DNA of 64,000 nt from Blepharisma stoltei (taxonomy: Eukaryota; Ciliophora; Heterotrichea; Heterotrichida; Blepharismidae), in assembly GCA_914767885.1 (NCBI GenBank), contig CAJZBQ010000051.1:1038501-1102500 (forward strand), written 5' to 3'. The notes beneath the pieces were generated by a model. The model saw only the letters and a list, made by a program, of their open reading frames with translations, had not been told where the DNA came from and made no database searches. Both the position numbers and the translations under genes were made by a program. Shown piece after piece: positions 45,635 through 56,890 of this stretch (position 1 is the stretch's first letter; each line of letters begins with the position of its first letter).

Positions 45635-46705
45635 ATGGAAAGCCATAAATGCATGTTTGAGCTTTGTGAACAGCCTGCAAAAATAAAATGCTCTTGCAAA
45701 ATTCCAGTACTTTATTTTTGTATAAACCACATTGGCCACCATCTCATTATGTTAGGTTCTCACAACTTTGAAAACCTTTCAATCAAAACCGATTTTCAAC
45801 CTACCTCAAAAGTGGAAATTTTAAAATACTTTTTATTGCAAATTAAAGAGCTGGAAGGCTTAAAATCAAATCTGATAAGCCAAGTCTTTTCATCTGTTAA
45901 AGCTATATCATTTCAACTAAGCAAAGTTTTGAAGCAGTTAAATGCAGAGCTCAGATTATTTAAAGAAGAAATGATAAAAGTTATCAATGAGAAAGATATC
46001 TTCAGCTCGGAAAATTTAACAATGTCAGGGACTGATACAATCAAGCTTCTTGAAGAAAAAAATCCTTTAAAAGACATTTCATTAGAAAAACTTATAATAG
46101 AAACATTTGAGTTTGTGAAAGGCTTAAAATTGGTTAATCATGAAAATTGTGCTACAAAAGAAGAATTAGCTGAATCCCAACAAGAAAAGTTTGAGCTCTC
46201 AGCTCAAATTTCTATTTTGAACGAAAAAATAAGCGCTCTAAAGGAAGAAAACTTAAATATTTCTAATAAAATTTCGATTGCTGAAAAAGAGCTGGGAGAT
46301 GTAAGAACAGAGAATGAGCACTTATCTGAAAAAATTTGCCTTATAAACAAAGAACTATCCATCTATAAAGACCAAAGTTCCCAACTTTCGAGCCAAGTTT
46401 CCAGTATTTCATTAGAGCTTAATAAGTCAAATTTAGAAAAGTCAAATCTTTCTCACCAAAATTCCCTTATTACACAAGAGCTCAATAATTTCAAAACCGA
46501 AAATTCAAGACTTTCAAATCAATTCAATCTTACTACTCAAGAACTTAATAACTGCAAGGCTGAAAATTCAAGGCTAACCCAAGAGTTAAATAACTGTAGA
46601 TCAGAAATAACGAGACTAAATCAATGCCGTGATATGGGTCCTCCTGGAGGTTGGCATCATCCTCCTCCACCCCCGGGTCACCACCCACATCATCATAAAA
46701 AATAA
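45635..46705 (+). CDS. B-box-like/coiled-coil protein Z12 with His/Pro tail
   Basis: Uninterrupted 356 aa. The finger has C6, C11, C19, C21, C29, H32, H36 and H43. The coiled coil covers most of residues 140-335 with heptad-rich repeats of LTQELNNCKAENSRL type. The end is GPPGGWHHPPPPPG, followed by His-rich HHPHHHKK, which may bind metal. It is the only array member with both an intact finger and no IES. No C-terminal zinc module. Confidence 0.75.
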   Translation: MESHKCMFELCEQPAKIKCSCKIPVLYFCINHIGHHLIMLGSHNFENLSIKTDFQPTSKVEILKYFLLQIKELEGLKSNLISQVFSSVKAISFQLSKVLKQLNAELRLFKEEMIKVINEKDIFSSENLTMSGTDTIKLLEEKNPLKDISLEKLIIETFEFVKGLKLVNHENCATKEELAESQQEKFELSAQISILNEKISALKEENLNISNKISIAEKELGDVRTENEHLSEKICLINKELSIYKDQSSQLSSQVSSISLELNKSNLEKSNLSHQNSLITQELNNFKTENSRLSNQFNLTTQELNNCKAENSRLTQELNNCRSEITRLNQCRDMGPPGGWHHPPPPPGHHPHHHKK

Positions 46706-47053
46706 TAATATTTTAAGTAGACTAATTAATTTAATAATTTAAGTATAAAGATCAGCTTAATACCTATAATAGCATTAATATTTTATGAAATGTATAAAAA
46801 ACTTTCCACTGATATATGAAGCTTATAATTTATGAAAAAAGATATTCATTTTTGGCTAAAAATTATTTGAAATTCAGTTATGCCATATCAATTTCACAAA
46901 TTTTTTATAGATTTAGCTCTAAAACTGCTCAATTCCTACAAATTTAAGATAAAAGTTTAGTGATTTTTATTTATTAAGATTTTAACTATATACGATATTC
47001 AGCTTGCACAAGTTTCCTTTACTGCCATCATAATAAATTAATTTTATTACCAT
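46706..47053. other. Intergenic between convergent Z12 and K2
   Basis: AT-rich 3'-to-3' spacer; nothing recognised. Confidence 0.4.
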
Positions 47054-48763
47054 TTAATCAGACGAATTAAGGCACAAAATAAACTCAGGATCCTCTTCAA
47101 GCATTTCAAACGCCTCTTCAAATCTTGGCCTCTCCTCATCAAGATAAGCAAGCATTCTTCTCAGCAATCTCTTGGCCCAATCCATTTGTAAATTTTCAAT
47201 AATTTGTCTGAGCTCATCTTGATGTGCATGCTCATTAAACCCTCCAACTGGTCTAAGCGTAATCACCATAAGAAAAACGAGTCCAAGCGAATATACATCT
47301 GACCTCTCCTTGCTAAACTTTCTTTTGTCACAGGGGTTTCCGTTTACTTCCCAGCTTCTATATATCTCTTTCAGCTCTGGTGCCATATAATTTACAGTTC
47401 CCCCCAGAAATTCTCTGAGCTTTGTGCCTAGGTTTGATGCGTCACTTGTTTTAAAGGTTTCTGATAAATCAAAATCTCCGAGCTTAAGTCGCCCATCACT
47501 TGTGATAAAAATATTTTGGGGCTTTATATCACAATGATTGACTTTTTCTTTTCGTAATTTTCTGAATAAATCAAGGAGAGTATAGATAATTTGAGCGATT
47601 TCTCGATTTTGGTAAGTTCGGTCCTGCATTTTTAATCTTACTATTTCGTCAAAGAGGGTGCTATCACAGTATTCCAGAACGAGATTCAGTTTATACTGAA
47701 CTTGCGTATTCTTTTTCTTTGTTGAAAGAAAGTGGCCATAATATTTTAAGGTAAAGTCTGTATTTTTCATTGCTAATTTTTCATAGATATCTTTTTCGTT
47801 ATACCCATTCTGCAAGTTTTCCCTGACGTCGCTAATAAAACTTTTTACGACTACGATTTCACCTGTATCTATAATTTTTGACTTATAAACTGCCAAGCGG
47901 TATGATCTCTTTTTAACACTTGCTAAGTATTGGCTATTGGAATATTGATTATCCAATTGACTTTTCGTAGTCACTCGATAAATGCTACTTGGGTCCTTGT
48001 CGTATAGATCAATCTTTCCTATTATCGGCTCAAAATTTTCTATTTTTTCATTTATATCGTGTCTGCAATTAATTGAACTCATCCAATTAGAAATCCTTTT
48101 TTCATCGCCATCTAAAGCATTCATAAAATTTTGGCTTAAATTGCCCCTAATTAATCCACTATAAGTTTTTAGAAACCAAGCATAAACTTTAACAGCAACT
48201 AAGTCATTAATTTTTTGCTTTATTGTACTCTCAGCTAAAATGCTATCAACATTATTATAGCATTCTCTCAGAGTTCAAACATTAAAATCTGGCCTTTTCT
48301 GGACTATCCAGGATTTTATCCCCAAGTAAATATCATTTTCGATATCTCTAAGATCATCTATTGCAAGCTCAGTTTTAGCTCTCTTGATTTCTTTTACCAG
48401 TTTCGAGATTAATTCTATTCCTAGAGAAAGCTTAATAGAATTGCCTATTTTCCGGGTAATTATTGTGATGCAGTTTTCTAGGCTATAATCTCTGATACAT
48501 TTTTTGAGATCAATAAGCAAAGTGATACCATGCATGTATGCTTCTGGTATAGGATCATCTGTAGCAAAAAGTGTTTGAAGATAGCGAGCATAATAAAGAT
48601 GAATTATATCGTCATTTGATAAGTCTCTATTGCTTACAATTGCTTGCTTTATTGCTTGCAATGTTTCTCATTGGATAAGATTTCTATGATCAAGTAAAAT
48701 ATCTATGTCGCCTAAAGAGTATTTAGAAAGCTTTTTCGATAAAATTATAATCAATTCTTCCAT
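47054..48763 (-). CDS. Protein kinase K2 with helical N-terminal region
   Basis: 569 aa, no IES; TGA is Trp at two places (LIQWETLQAIK; DFNVWTLREC). The N-terminal 220 residues match K1. The kinase domain at about 270-560 has TGEIVVVKSF, VNHCDIKPQNIFI, LGDFDLSE (DFD for DFG), NYMAPELKE, SDVYSLGLVFLMV and RRMLAYLDEERPRF. The glycine-rich loop is not recognisable. It serves as the uninterrupted reference for the K1 junctions. The substrate is unknown; duplicates on one strand indicate a lineage-specific expansion. Confidence 0.8.
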
Positions 48764-48841
48764 TCTTTAAAATATATTTATAGAATTAAGATGGTTTTAT
48801 CTTTATTGCATAATTACTAATTATCAAAAAAAATATATATA

Positions 48842-49425
48842 AATGGAGATGATGTCTGACTCATCCTCTTGTGTTACAGCTACCCATGTTTTTAGGAGCT
48901 AGGAATTGGTCAAGAAACATCTTATGTCCTGCAGCGAGGGACTTAAGCAAAAATTTGCTGGCTTGTGAGCTGATTCAATGGACACAGCTACTCACAATTC
49001 TATTTGCCACAGCAGAGTGAGTTGCCTGCTCAAGCTGCTATGATGGTCTGCCTGGCGGAAGTGGTTAAACTTTTCTCCAAGGATGATCTGAGAAAAGGGA
49101 AGGCAAGCTAAAATAATGGTTAGTCTCTACGTTTCAAAAGCTCTAAAGAGGGACTATACCGGCCAAGGGTAATAGGCAGGGAGGAGTAACTAGCAGCTAA
49201 AGTAATCAAGTTAGAAATGGTGCGCCCAGCGAGGGTTTTAACCCAATAGGGTAATATCGCTACAGAAGCCAAGGGTTTTTGGCCTGGACTTGATGTTACC
49301 AGAGGTGAAAGTCGCCAAATTCGGCTGTGCTGCCAGGTGACTAGAGTTGTATAGAATGCCACCATTGAATAGCGGGGACTATACACCCTCATCTAATAAT
49401 CTAATCTAATCTTAATCCTCAAAAA
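48842..49425 (+). mobile_element. SINE-like element with oligomeric tail
   Basis: GC-rich body from ATGGAGATGATGTCTGAC to a tail AATAATCTAATCTAATCTTA at about 49396-49416. AT-rich direct repeats close to TCAAAAAATATAAAT flank it. Orientation +. Apparent ORFs inside are not conserved. Confidence 0.65.
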
Positions 49426-50340
49426 ATATAAATACGAGGTATTCTTTATGATTAAAGATAATTTCATAGACTAATTTTGCAATAATTAGGGTGTATTATT
49501 TTTCTACTGAGAATTGAATTTTTTACTTTATTCAATTCTCAAAATGTATATAATAGGTTAGATATTAAGCTTTTTTAGAACTTATGCATTAGTTTACAAT
49601 ATTTTAGTTTAGATTTAAAAATATTGATATTTCTTCAGTATTTTTATTTAAGTCACTAATTTCTCATAAAAATTTTTAAATAAAATTTGATCTTTCCCTA
49701 TTTCTGTCATTCACAAATTCTCTATCCTGCTCGATCATTTCCAGCAATCTTCCAAATCTTGGCCGATAGCGGTAGTCATAAGTTAGCATTTCTCTAATTA
49801 AATTTGAGAGCCAAGGGATTTCAATCTGTCTGATTTGTTCTTCCCTTTTTTGGATGAACAACTCTTTATTCATTCTATGAATTGAAATTACTTCAAGGGT
49901 TGACATTTCTAAGATTACAAGACCTAACGAGTAAGCATCATTCAGCTCAAGACTATGCTCATGCATTTCTTGATTTTCGGGGCAGTTGAATTTTTCTGGA
50001 GATGAGTAATTTAGCGTTCCTTTATTAGAGTGTGGGCCTATCCCAGCCATCTCACTATTTCTTTCAGAAACCAGTTGTTTCAAGAAAATTTGAGAATTTA
50101 AGCAGCTGCAAAATTAAGTTTATTTATTTTATTTTTTTTAGAAACCACTGAGATATTGAAATCAATAAGCTTAAATTCATTATCATAGCCTATCATAATA
50201 TTTTCAGGCTTAATGTCTCTATGATATATTTGCTTCTTTTTTAATTCAGAAAGTCCCTTAATGAACGAATATGCGAAATGGGCGAGATCAGCCCTAGAGA
50301 ACTGCTGTCCATTAGCTATTAATTCACTTACTTCCCATCG

Positions 50341-50555
50341 AAAAATCCTATTTTTTGCCAAAAAAACCCACCTTCATGAGCGAAAAAAAATTGATATATA
50401 ACTATAATTATTTTAATGAATTCTCAAGCTATTTCTGTTTAATTTTAAGCAATTAAAGCATTAATTTTGCAAATTATTAAATTACTTTTTACTTCTCGAT
50501 TTTTACAAATTGGGAATTTTTAAATTAAAAAAAAAAATTCACTAATGGGGAGTCA
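50341..50555. mobile_element. IES, 215 bp, family-1 MITE in K3, junction not TA/TA
   Basis: On the coding strand it lies between GAAC-TGA-CTCCCC and GGGAAG-TAA-GTGAATT. Keeping either TNA gives MELCKKELSELIANGQQF, equal in length to IELCKCDLSKLIPNNVHF in K4. The nearest TA/TA cut is in frame but removes five conserved residues. Confidence 0.65.
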
Positions 50556-50813
50556 GTTCTTTTTTGCATAGTTCCATTACAATAAAATGATTCTCGCCGT
50601 CTTCAAAATTGCTAAAATGCTGCAAAAAAAAGGGACCCTATTTCTGCTAGCATTTGGCCTATTTGAATTTCATTTCTATATTGATTTAGAACATCATTAT
50701 CACTTCCATTATATTCTTTGACACATATAGGGTTTAGGTTTAAAAAGTTGTATCCTTCTCATACTGTAATATGCTTGTGTATTTTACTGATTGGAGACCT
50801 ATCTAATTCAAAC

Positions 50814-51560
50814 TGTCTCCCCCTTTAAATTGGAACAAAATATCGGTAAAATTTCCACTTTTTTGGTAAATTAACTCCTCTTTAAATTGGAACAAAATTT
50901 AATTTTATAATAAAAATTATGTATAATTTTTATCTAAAAAGTTTTGATATAAGTTTAATGTTTTTTTCTTAACTAAAATTAAAAAATTTAGTTATATCTT
51001 GCTCTTTTTTAAGGAAAAAAAAGTATAAAGAGCATCTTATTTAAATAAATTTATTATCCTTAATGCTAAATTTAAAAAAAAAAATAATTTTTTTTTTTAA
51101 AAATTTTCAAAAAAATTTTTGTTTTTTTTGATAAAAATGATATTTTTTATTTGGATAGTTTTGATATAAATTCAATAGGAATTCTTTATAAATTTAAAAA
51201 TTTACTTATTTCTTGCTTTATTTTAAAGAATAGAGTATAAATAACATCTAAAATTAGCACTTTGATCGATAAATTTTCTAAATTTTTTATTTTTTAATTT
51301 TTTTTTATCAATAAAAATAATAATTTTTGTGTAAATAATTTTGATACCAATTAATAGTGGCGTATTAACTAATAATGAAAATTTAGTTATATCATTTTTT
51401 TTAAAGGATAAAGAGTAAATAGCATTTTATTAAACAAATTTATAGATCTAATTCGATAAGTTTTTTAAAAATTTTTTTTAAAATTTTTTTTTAAAAAAAA
51501 AAATTAACCCCCTTTAAATTGGAACAAAATTTTTAGTTCCAATTTAAAGGGGGGGAGTGA
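50814..51560. mobile_element. CTCCCC-terminal MITE, family 2, long copy
   Basis: 747 bp. Arm TTTAAATTGGAACAAAA occurs at the left tip, again about 60 bp inward (50880), and twice as a hairpin at the right end (51512-51550). Right flank TGA; left flank TGT, probably a mutated TGA. Located within K3 between the N-terminal region and kinase domain. Confidence 0.7.
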
Positions 51561-51761
51561 GATCTGTAACTGATGCAATTATTTTAAAAAATAGGTGAAA
51601 AGTCTGAGGAAGGAATGGAGTTTTTGAAAGGAAGCTCAATATTGGGAAGATTTAATAATCTTAAACTCAAAATATTGCTTGATTCTATTGCAAATCCTTT
51701 ACAAAATCGAATAACTTCTTCTTCTATTTAGGATATAAATCATTAATGGGATATAAGAGTA

Positions 51762-51978
51762 TAGCACAAGCCTCATTTTATATCCCTGAGGACAAGTGCT
51801 TTTAGATAAAAAATTTTGAATTTAAATTAAGGAAAAATCTGAAAAGTCAATTTTCAAATGACAAATAGGACATATATAACGACATTTTTAAATTGATATT
51901 TGACTTTTTGGAATTTCAAAATAATCTTTTCTTTGAAGGGTATTTTCCTTTAAAATCTATCGGGGGGCACGCACTATA
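51762..51978. mobile_element. IES, about 217 bp, in K3
   Basis: TA at 51760 and TA at 51977; joining gives SLIENILILLYPINDLYP, matching KILVKSILNKLNSFTNKYYP of K4. Confidence 0.55.
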
Positions 51979-52763
51979 TCAGAATATTCTCAATAAGACT
52001 TTTATCACAAGTTACTGCATTTTCCTCTCTTAGCCGTCTACGAGCTTTTGCAATCCATGATTGATCAGAACTATATAAATCGAAGTTTCATGCTTCTTTT
52101 ACTGTTTTTATAACAAAATAGCTTTTCATGAGGTCTTCTTCAGTTTTCACAAATTCTTGAATTTCAAGATCTATATACTCGCATCATCGCGTTTGTCCTG
52201 AAATAGGGATTTCAAAGTCAACTTCAATTTTTTTAAAGATATTTAGAGATTCAAAGGTCTTTTCAATGCTTTCATAAGACAAGAAGGTCTCATTTATGGA
52301 ATTAATGATGCTTTTTAGAAAAGGCTCAAAATTCACATCACCTATATTTATTTTGCTGCATAGAGTTTTCATAATTTTGATTGTCTTTAGGTATTCAGGT
52401 ATAAGAGTATATTCAGACTCTAGATTTATAAAATTTATTGATTGGATGAATTTTACGTAGTAAAAGGCTACTGCATAGAGGAATAAATCAGGAGCTGAAG
52501 TTGCGAGATTTTGGACACTTTGCTTGCTTTCTTTTAGGATGTTTAATGGGATTGTCCAAGAGCCAGATTCTAATAATTGACTGATTTCAATAAGAAGTCT
52601 TTCCCGATCTAAGCGATTTAAAAGGCCTAAAATACAGTTTTCAAGGGTTGGTTCCATTTAATTAAAAAGATGTAGAAAACGCATTGATTTTAAATTACCC
52701 AATGGTAACACAATGCTGTGTCACTTGTTTCCTGAAACTTCTGAAGACATTTATTTTTATTTT

Positions 52764-55700
52764 TTAATTATTTAAGCCTGATACCCAGTCTTTCTTATAC
52801 CCTTCTTTGCATTTCATGAATTCTTCATTACTTTTTATAAAGTTTAATAACCACTCAAATCTTGGGCGATTCTTATAATTTTCTTCAAGCATTTTATCAA
52901 GTAGTTCCTTAAACCATGAAGTTTGAGGTCTAGAATTGGCTATATAAATTTTTATACGCTGATTAAAGCTTTCAACATCTTCCCTTTCATTCGACAATAG
53001 CTCAGATTTAGCCATTTGTAATATGACAAGCCCCAAAGAATAAACATCTGCACGCTCTCGGCTATATTTAACAGACTCCTTATATTGTAAGCCCCGATAA
53101 ATTTCAGCTGCTGCATCTGAAGGCGTTCCTTTGCATGGAAGTTCTAATGTATGGCTGTCGCTTGGTTCATCAATATTGTCTGATATATTGAAGTCTATAA
53201 GTTTGAATTCATTAGTCTGACTGATAACAATATTCGCAGGTTTAATGTCTCTATGATAAATTTTATTCTTTTTTTTCAAATCGCTTACTCCTCCCTCTAT
53301 CCCCCTCCATAAGCGAACAAAAAAATTTTAATAGTTTTTTTTTTTTAAAAATTTAAAAAATCAAATTCAAAATAAATATCAATTTAATTAATAAAATGTA
53401 TGCTATAAAATGCAAGCTGTTTAAATTATAATAAAATTAACTTGAGATTCGTTATAATAATTATCACTTATATATATTTTTTTTCATAAATTTTTCTTGA
53501 TCACAGAGAAGGGAGTTAAAGCTTCAATAAATAAGTATGCAAAGTAAGCTAAATCATTATCAGAAAAGTGCACATTGTTAGGTATCAATTTAGAAAGATC
53601 GCACTTGCAAAGCTCTATTATAATAAAGTGTTGTTGTTTGTAGTCAAAAGTTCCAAAATATTTCAAATAAATAGTTGCTCGTGTGCTGGACAATTTTTCA
53701 TAGCACTCTTTTTCCTTTTGATATAGCTCATGAACCTTTATGGATCGACCTCATTGAAAATGCAGCCCTCTAATGGACTTCACATCTTCACTATTAGAGA
53801 AATATTTAGATTATAATAAAAATTCCCTACTTATATAAATTGTTTTTAATAATTTTAAAAATATATAGGAATTGCCCAAGGATGGCCCTATCTTGCGCCA
53901 TCCTCGGGCAATTGAAAAAATGGCCCCACACCGGGAATTGAACCCACGTGTGGGGCCATTTTTGGTGCGTGGAAGTCGATGTTCTACACACACCGAAAAT
54001 GGCCCCACAAATGGGTTCAATTCCCGGTGTGGGGCCATTTTTGATATGCCCGATGATGGCGCAAGATAGCGCTATCCTCGGGGGATTAGTATATCTTATA
54101 ATACCATAAAGATCGAGAAAATAAACCAAAGCATATTTTAAAATTAAAACGGCTCTTCTCTCTTTATGCTTGAAAAGTGGTATTTCGCGGCAAAATGGCT
54201 TTGGCCCAATTTGGTTATTCTAAAAGTGACTATTCAAAAATGGTTGGCAAGCGTAGCCAAGTTAACAAGTAAATTCATCAATTTTTTAAATGGGGGCTCA
54301 ATATAAAAATTAATTTTTAATTAAGACCTATTTTTTTCTGTTCATTTTTTGGATATATGTCCGAACAAGCAAAGAAAATAAAATTCTAAGTCCTTAATCA
54401 ATATAAAAAGGGTATTCTTTTTTAAGAAAATAAATTTTAGGTTGAAGAATTTGCTAAATTACCGCTAAAGGGTACTGAGAAACGCTAAATAATTAGCACA
54501 GTAACTCTTTTTGTGGTTAAATTGTCTAAAAAACGTAAAAATACTGTTAGAGTTTAGCTAAAATTGCCCCAAAAATAGCTAACTCCCCCCCCATCCTTGA
54601 TCGAACGATTGACTGTAAAAATTCCTAAAAATTGGGGAAATTAACCCCCATCCTTGATCGAACGATTTTAATATCATGCAAATTTTTATATATATAAAAA
54701 TATATTAGTTATCAAAAACTTGGAAGATGTACCTAATGAAGTTGTTTTCAGAGCTTTGGGACGACAGAAAGCTGCGAAATCAACTATCCGAAGTGATTTA
54801 GCCATCAACCTAGGCTTGAAAACTCAATAATCTAAAAAATAGAGATTCTTTAAAATTTAAAAAAAAAAATTAATTCAGTAAGGAACAAATTAAAATTTAT
54901 ACAGTTTTAAAAGGGTAACTAATAAATCAAAATATTAAAAATTGATATTTTATGAAATTAATTCAATTTTTTGCTGTAAAAATAATTATTAAATACTCTT
55001 AACCCTCTTATTTAAAAGTAAATAAACAAAATATACATATATATTTTTTATTTTATATATAAATTTTTTTTCCCGAAAAATTTTTTTTTAACCCCCCATC
55101 CTTGATCGAACGATGGCGAGTCGTTCGATCAAGGATGGGGGGGGGAGTAAGTTTCTTTTTTTGAAAAAAATGTATATAGATTTATCTCGAAGAGCTCTTT
55201 AAACAACGAAAATTTAAAAGTAATTTGCAAAGTTTCTTAAAACTAATTTTTATTTATTAAAGATGGCTTTTCCTATATATAGATTCATAAAAGATTAGAG
55301 GAGTGTTAGGTGACGAAGTGTAGAAGCAATCTGCGATGGAAATCAGTTGCTGGAAATGGATAACTTGTAACTCTTAAGATTTTCTCTTATTTTGAGACGC
55401 TTCATGGTATTGGGTTTTCCTTGTCAAGCTTTTGAATTTATTGAATTTTAAAAAATGGCATTTTCTATAATTTGATTTAAGGGATCATCATAACTAGAAA
55501 TTCAAAAATTAATTTTTATATTAAATAATTGTTCGTTTACTTGTGTAAGCTTAGTTTACCTTATCAACTATTTTTGAAAAGTCACTTTTAGGACTACCAA
55601 ATTGGGTCAAAGCCATTTTGCTTCGAAATACAACTTATGAAGAGAGAAGAATTGTAAAAATATGACTTGATTTATTTCGCTGAGCAAAATAGTATTATTA

Positions 55701-56890
55701 AATATATTTTTAAATTTATTAAACAATTATATAAAACTATTTTGAACTCGTTTAAAACTAGGGAATTTATATTATAATCTGAATCATGAAGATTTAAGTC
55801 TATTAGAGTGGCTGCATTTTAAATGGGGTCTATCCATAAAGGCTCATGAGCTATATTGATTTAAAATGATATCAGAATTTCCTTCTTTGAAGATTTTGAT
55901 GCAAATATGATTTTCATTAAGCAAGCATTTATACTCAAAAATAGATATACCTTCGTTTGATCAAAGTTTTAATATAGGGCTTACTATTTCAATTTGGCTG
56001 TTATCACCAATTCAATGATCTTCGAAAATCGGGCTAAATTCAGAAGAAAGAAAGATATCTTTTTTAGGAAGGCTAAGATTTTGAATCTCTAGGAGTTCTA
56101 AACTCTTAATATTGCTTGAATCCATTTCAAATTTTTCACAAAATCGGGTGATATCATCTTCAATTTCAGGATAATACTTATTTGTAAAGGAATTTAATTT
56201 GTTGAGTATGCTTTTGACCAAAATTTTATCACAAGTTTCTATACTTTCCTCTTCTAGCCAGCTGCGGGCCTTTTCGATTCATGATCCTTCAGAATAAAAT
56301 AAATCAAAACCCCAGCCTTCCTTTATTGTCTTTACAGTAAAATAGCTTTTTATTAAGTCTTCTTCGCCTCCTACATATTCCTGTATTCCAAGATCAATAA
56401 ACTCAAATTGCTCTTTTTGTGCTAAAACTTGGGGATCAAATTGTTTTTCAATTTCTTTTAAAATATTTAGAAATGCAAAGGTCTTTTCGATAGTTTCATA
56501 AGAGAATAAAACCTCTTTTATGCTATCAATGATAAGTTTAAGCCAAGGCTCAAAGTTTACTTCTTTTAAATGATTTTCTCCATTACATAAATTTTTCATA
56601 ATTCCAATTAATTTGAGGTATTGAGGAATGAGAGTTCACTCATCTGCCAAATTTGTGACTTCAATTAATTGTATGAATTTGGCGTAATAAAGTGCTGCTG
56701 CATTAAAGAATAAACTAGGTGCTGAAGTTGCAAGATCCTGAACATTTGGCTTTATTTCCTTTAAGATACCTAATGGCATAATCGAACAGCCAGATTTCAA
56801 TAACTGGCTAATCCCAGGTAGTCTTTCGTCAGCTAAATTCCTCAAATTTATCAAAATGTTTGAAATGAAGTTTTCGAGGGTTGCCTCCAT
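52764..56890 (-). CDS. Protein kinase K4, reassembled across a 2.1-kb IES
   Basis: Read alone, the DNA shows an N-terminal fragment (55856-56890) and a separate kinase fragment (52764-53723). Joined at TA (ILNQY|QKEKECYEKLSS, matching VLNQYRNEIQIGQML of K3) and with the 231-bp MITE removed, they form one 587-aa protein, about the size of K1 and K2. The first 300 residues are helical. The kinase part has ICIKIF (probable ATP lysine), FIIIELCK, YHRDIKPANIVI, LIDFNIS (DFN for DFG), GTPSDAAAEI, ADVYSLGLVILQM and NRPRF. TGA is Trp in several places (DEWTLIP, GSWIEK, DHWIG). Confidence 0.78.
53288..53518. mobile_element. IES, 231 bp, family-1 MITE in K4
   Basis: TTA flanks (53285-53287; 53516-53518). 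Joining gives LFIEALSDLKKKNKIYHRD, gap-free with SFIKGLSELKKKQIYHRD of K3. Ends carry AAGCGAACAAAA arms. Confidence 0.82.
53871..54081. repeat. Palindromic cluster with tRNA T-arm-like core
   Basis: Two inverted halves, each bearing TGGCCCCACA and its inverse TGTGGGGCCA around GGGTTCAATTCCCGG. GGTTCAATTCC (54014-54024 on +) is an exact tRNA T-arm/B-box match. No full tRNA cloverleaf was found. Confidence 0.6.
54580..55150. mobile_element. CTCCCC-terminal MITE, family 3
   Basis: 571 bp with TAA flanks on both sides. Arm ATCCTTGATCGAACGA at 54594, again at 54649, and as an inverted pair at 55088-55138. AT-rich core. Nested inside the 2.1-kb IES. Confidence 0.75.

Larger units (their letters stand above)
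49676..52657 (-). pseudogene. Kinase K3, interrupted and frame-shifted copy
   Basis: The N-terminal region (MEPTLENCILGLLNRLDRER) resembles that of K4. The kinase part has FIVMELCKKEL, YHRDIKPENIMI, LIDFNIS and NDAYSLGLVILEM. Beyond three mobile insertions there are lesions no IES explains: a one-base loss near 51735 (PK|IEEEVIRFC), a TAA after SDFSPIF at about 51598, and an eight-T run at about 50630 that is one base out of frame. A further frame change near 50100 could be a tiny IES or another lesion. Probably a pseudogene, though homopolymer errors in the assembly could explain part of it. Confidence 0.6.
53724..55855. mobile_element. 2132-bp IES with long terminal inverted repeats
   Basis: TA at 53722-53723 and 55854-55855. 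Ends are inverted: TAGCTCATGAACCTTTATGG at the left and its inverse (with few changes) at the right, alignable for over 100 bp. A second inverted pair lies further in (about 54165-54260 and 55548-55640). The interior holds a family-3 MITE (54580-55150) and a palindromic cluster (53871-54081). I found no transposase frame. Confidence 0.82.

Noticed and set aside
53871-54081. A tRNA gene
   Set aside because: T-arm and acceptor-like pairing are present but there is no D-arm or anticodon arm between them.
53827-54129. ORFs with repeated IGHIKNGP-type peptides
   Set aside because: They arise from the palindromic cluster; both strands give similar peptides because the DNA is inverted on itself.
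55772-55855. C-terminal 28 residues of the minus ORF beginning at 56890, apparently ending at 55772
   Set aside because: They are read from the terminal inverted repeat of the 2.1-kb IES; K3 and the joined K4 show the real continuation.
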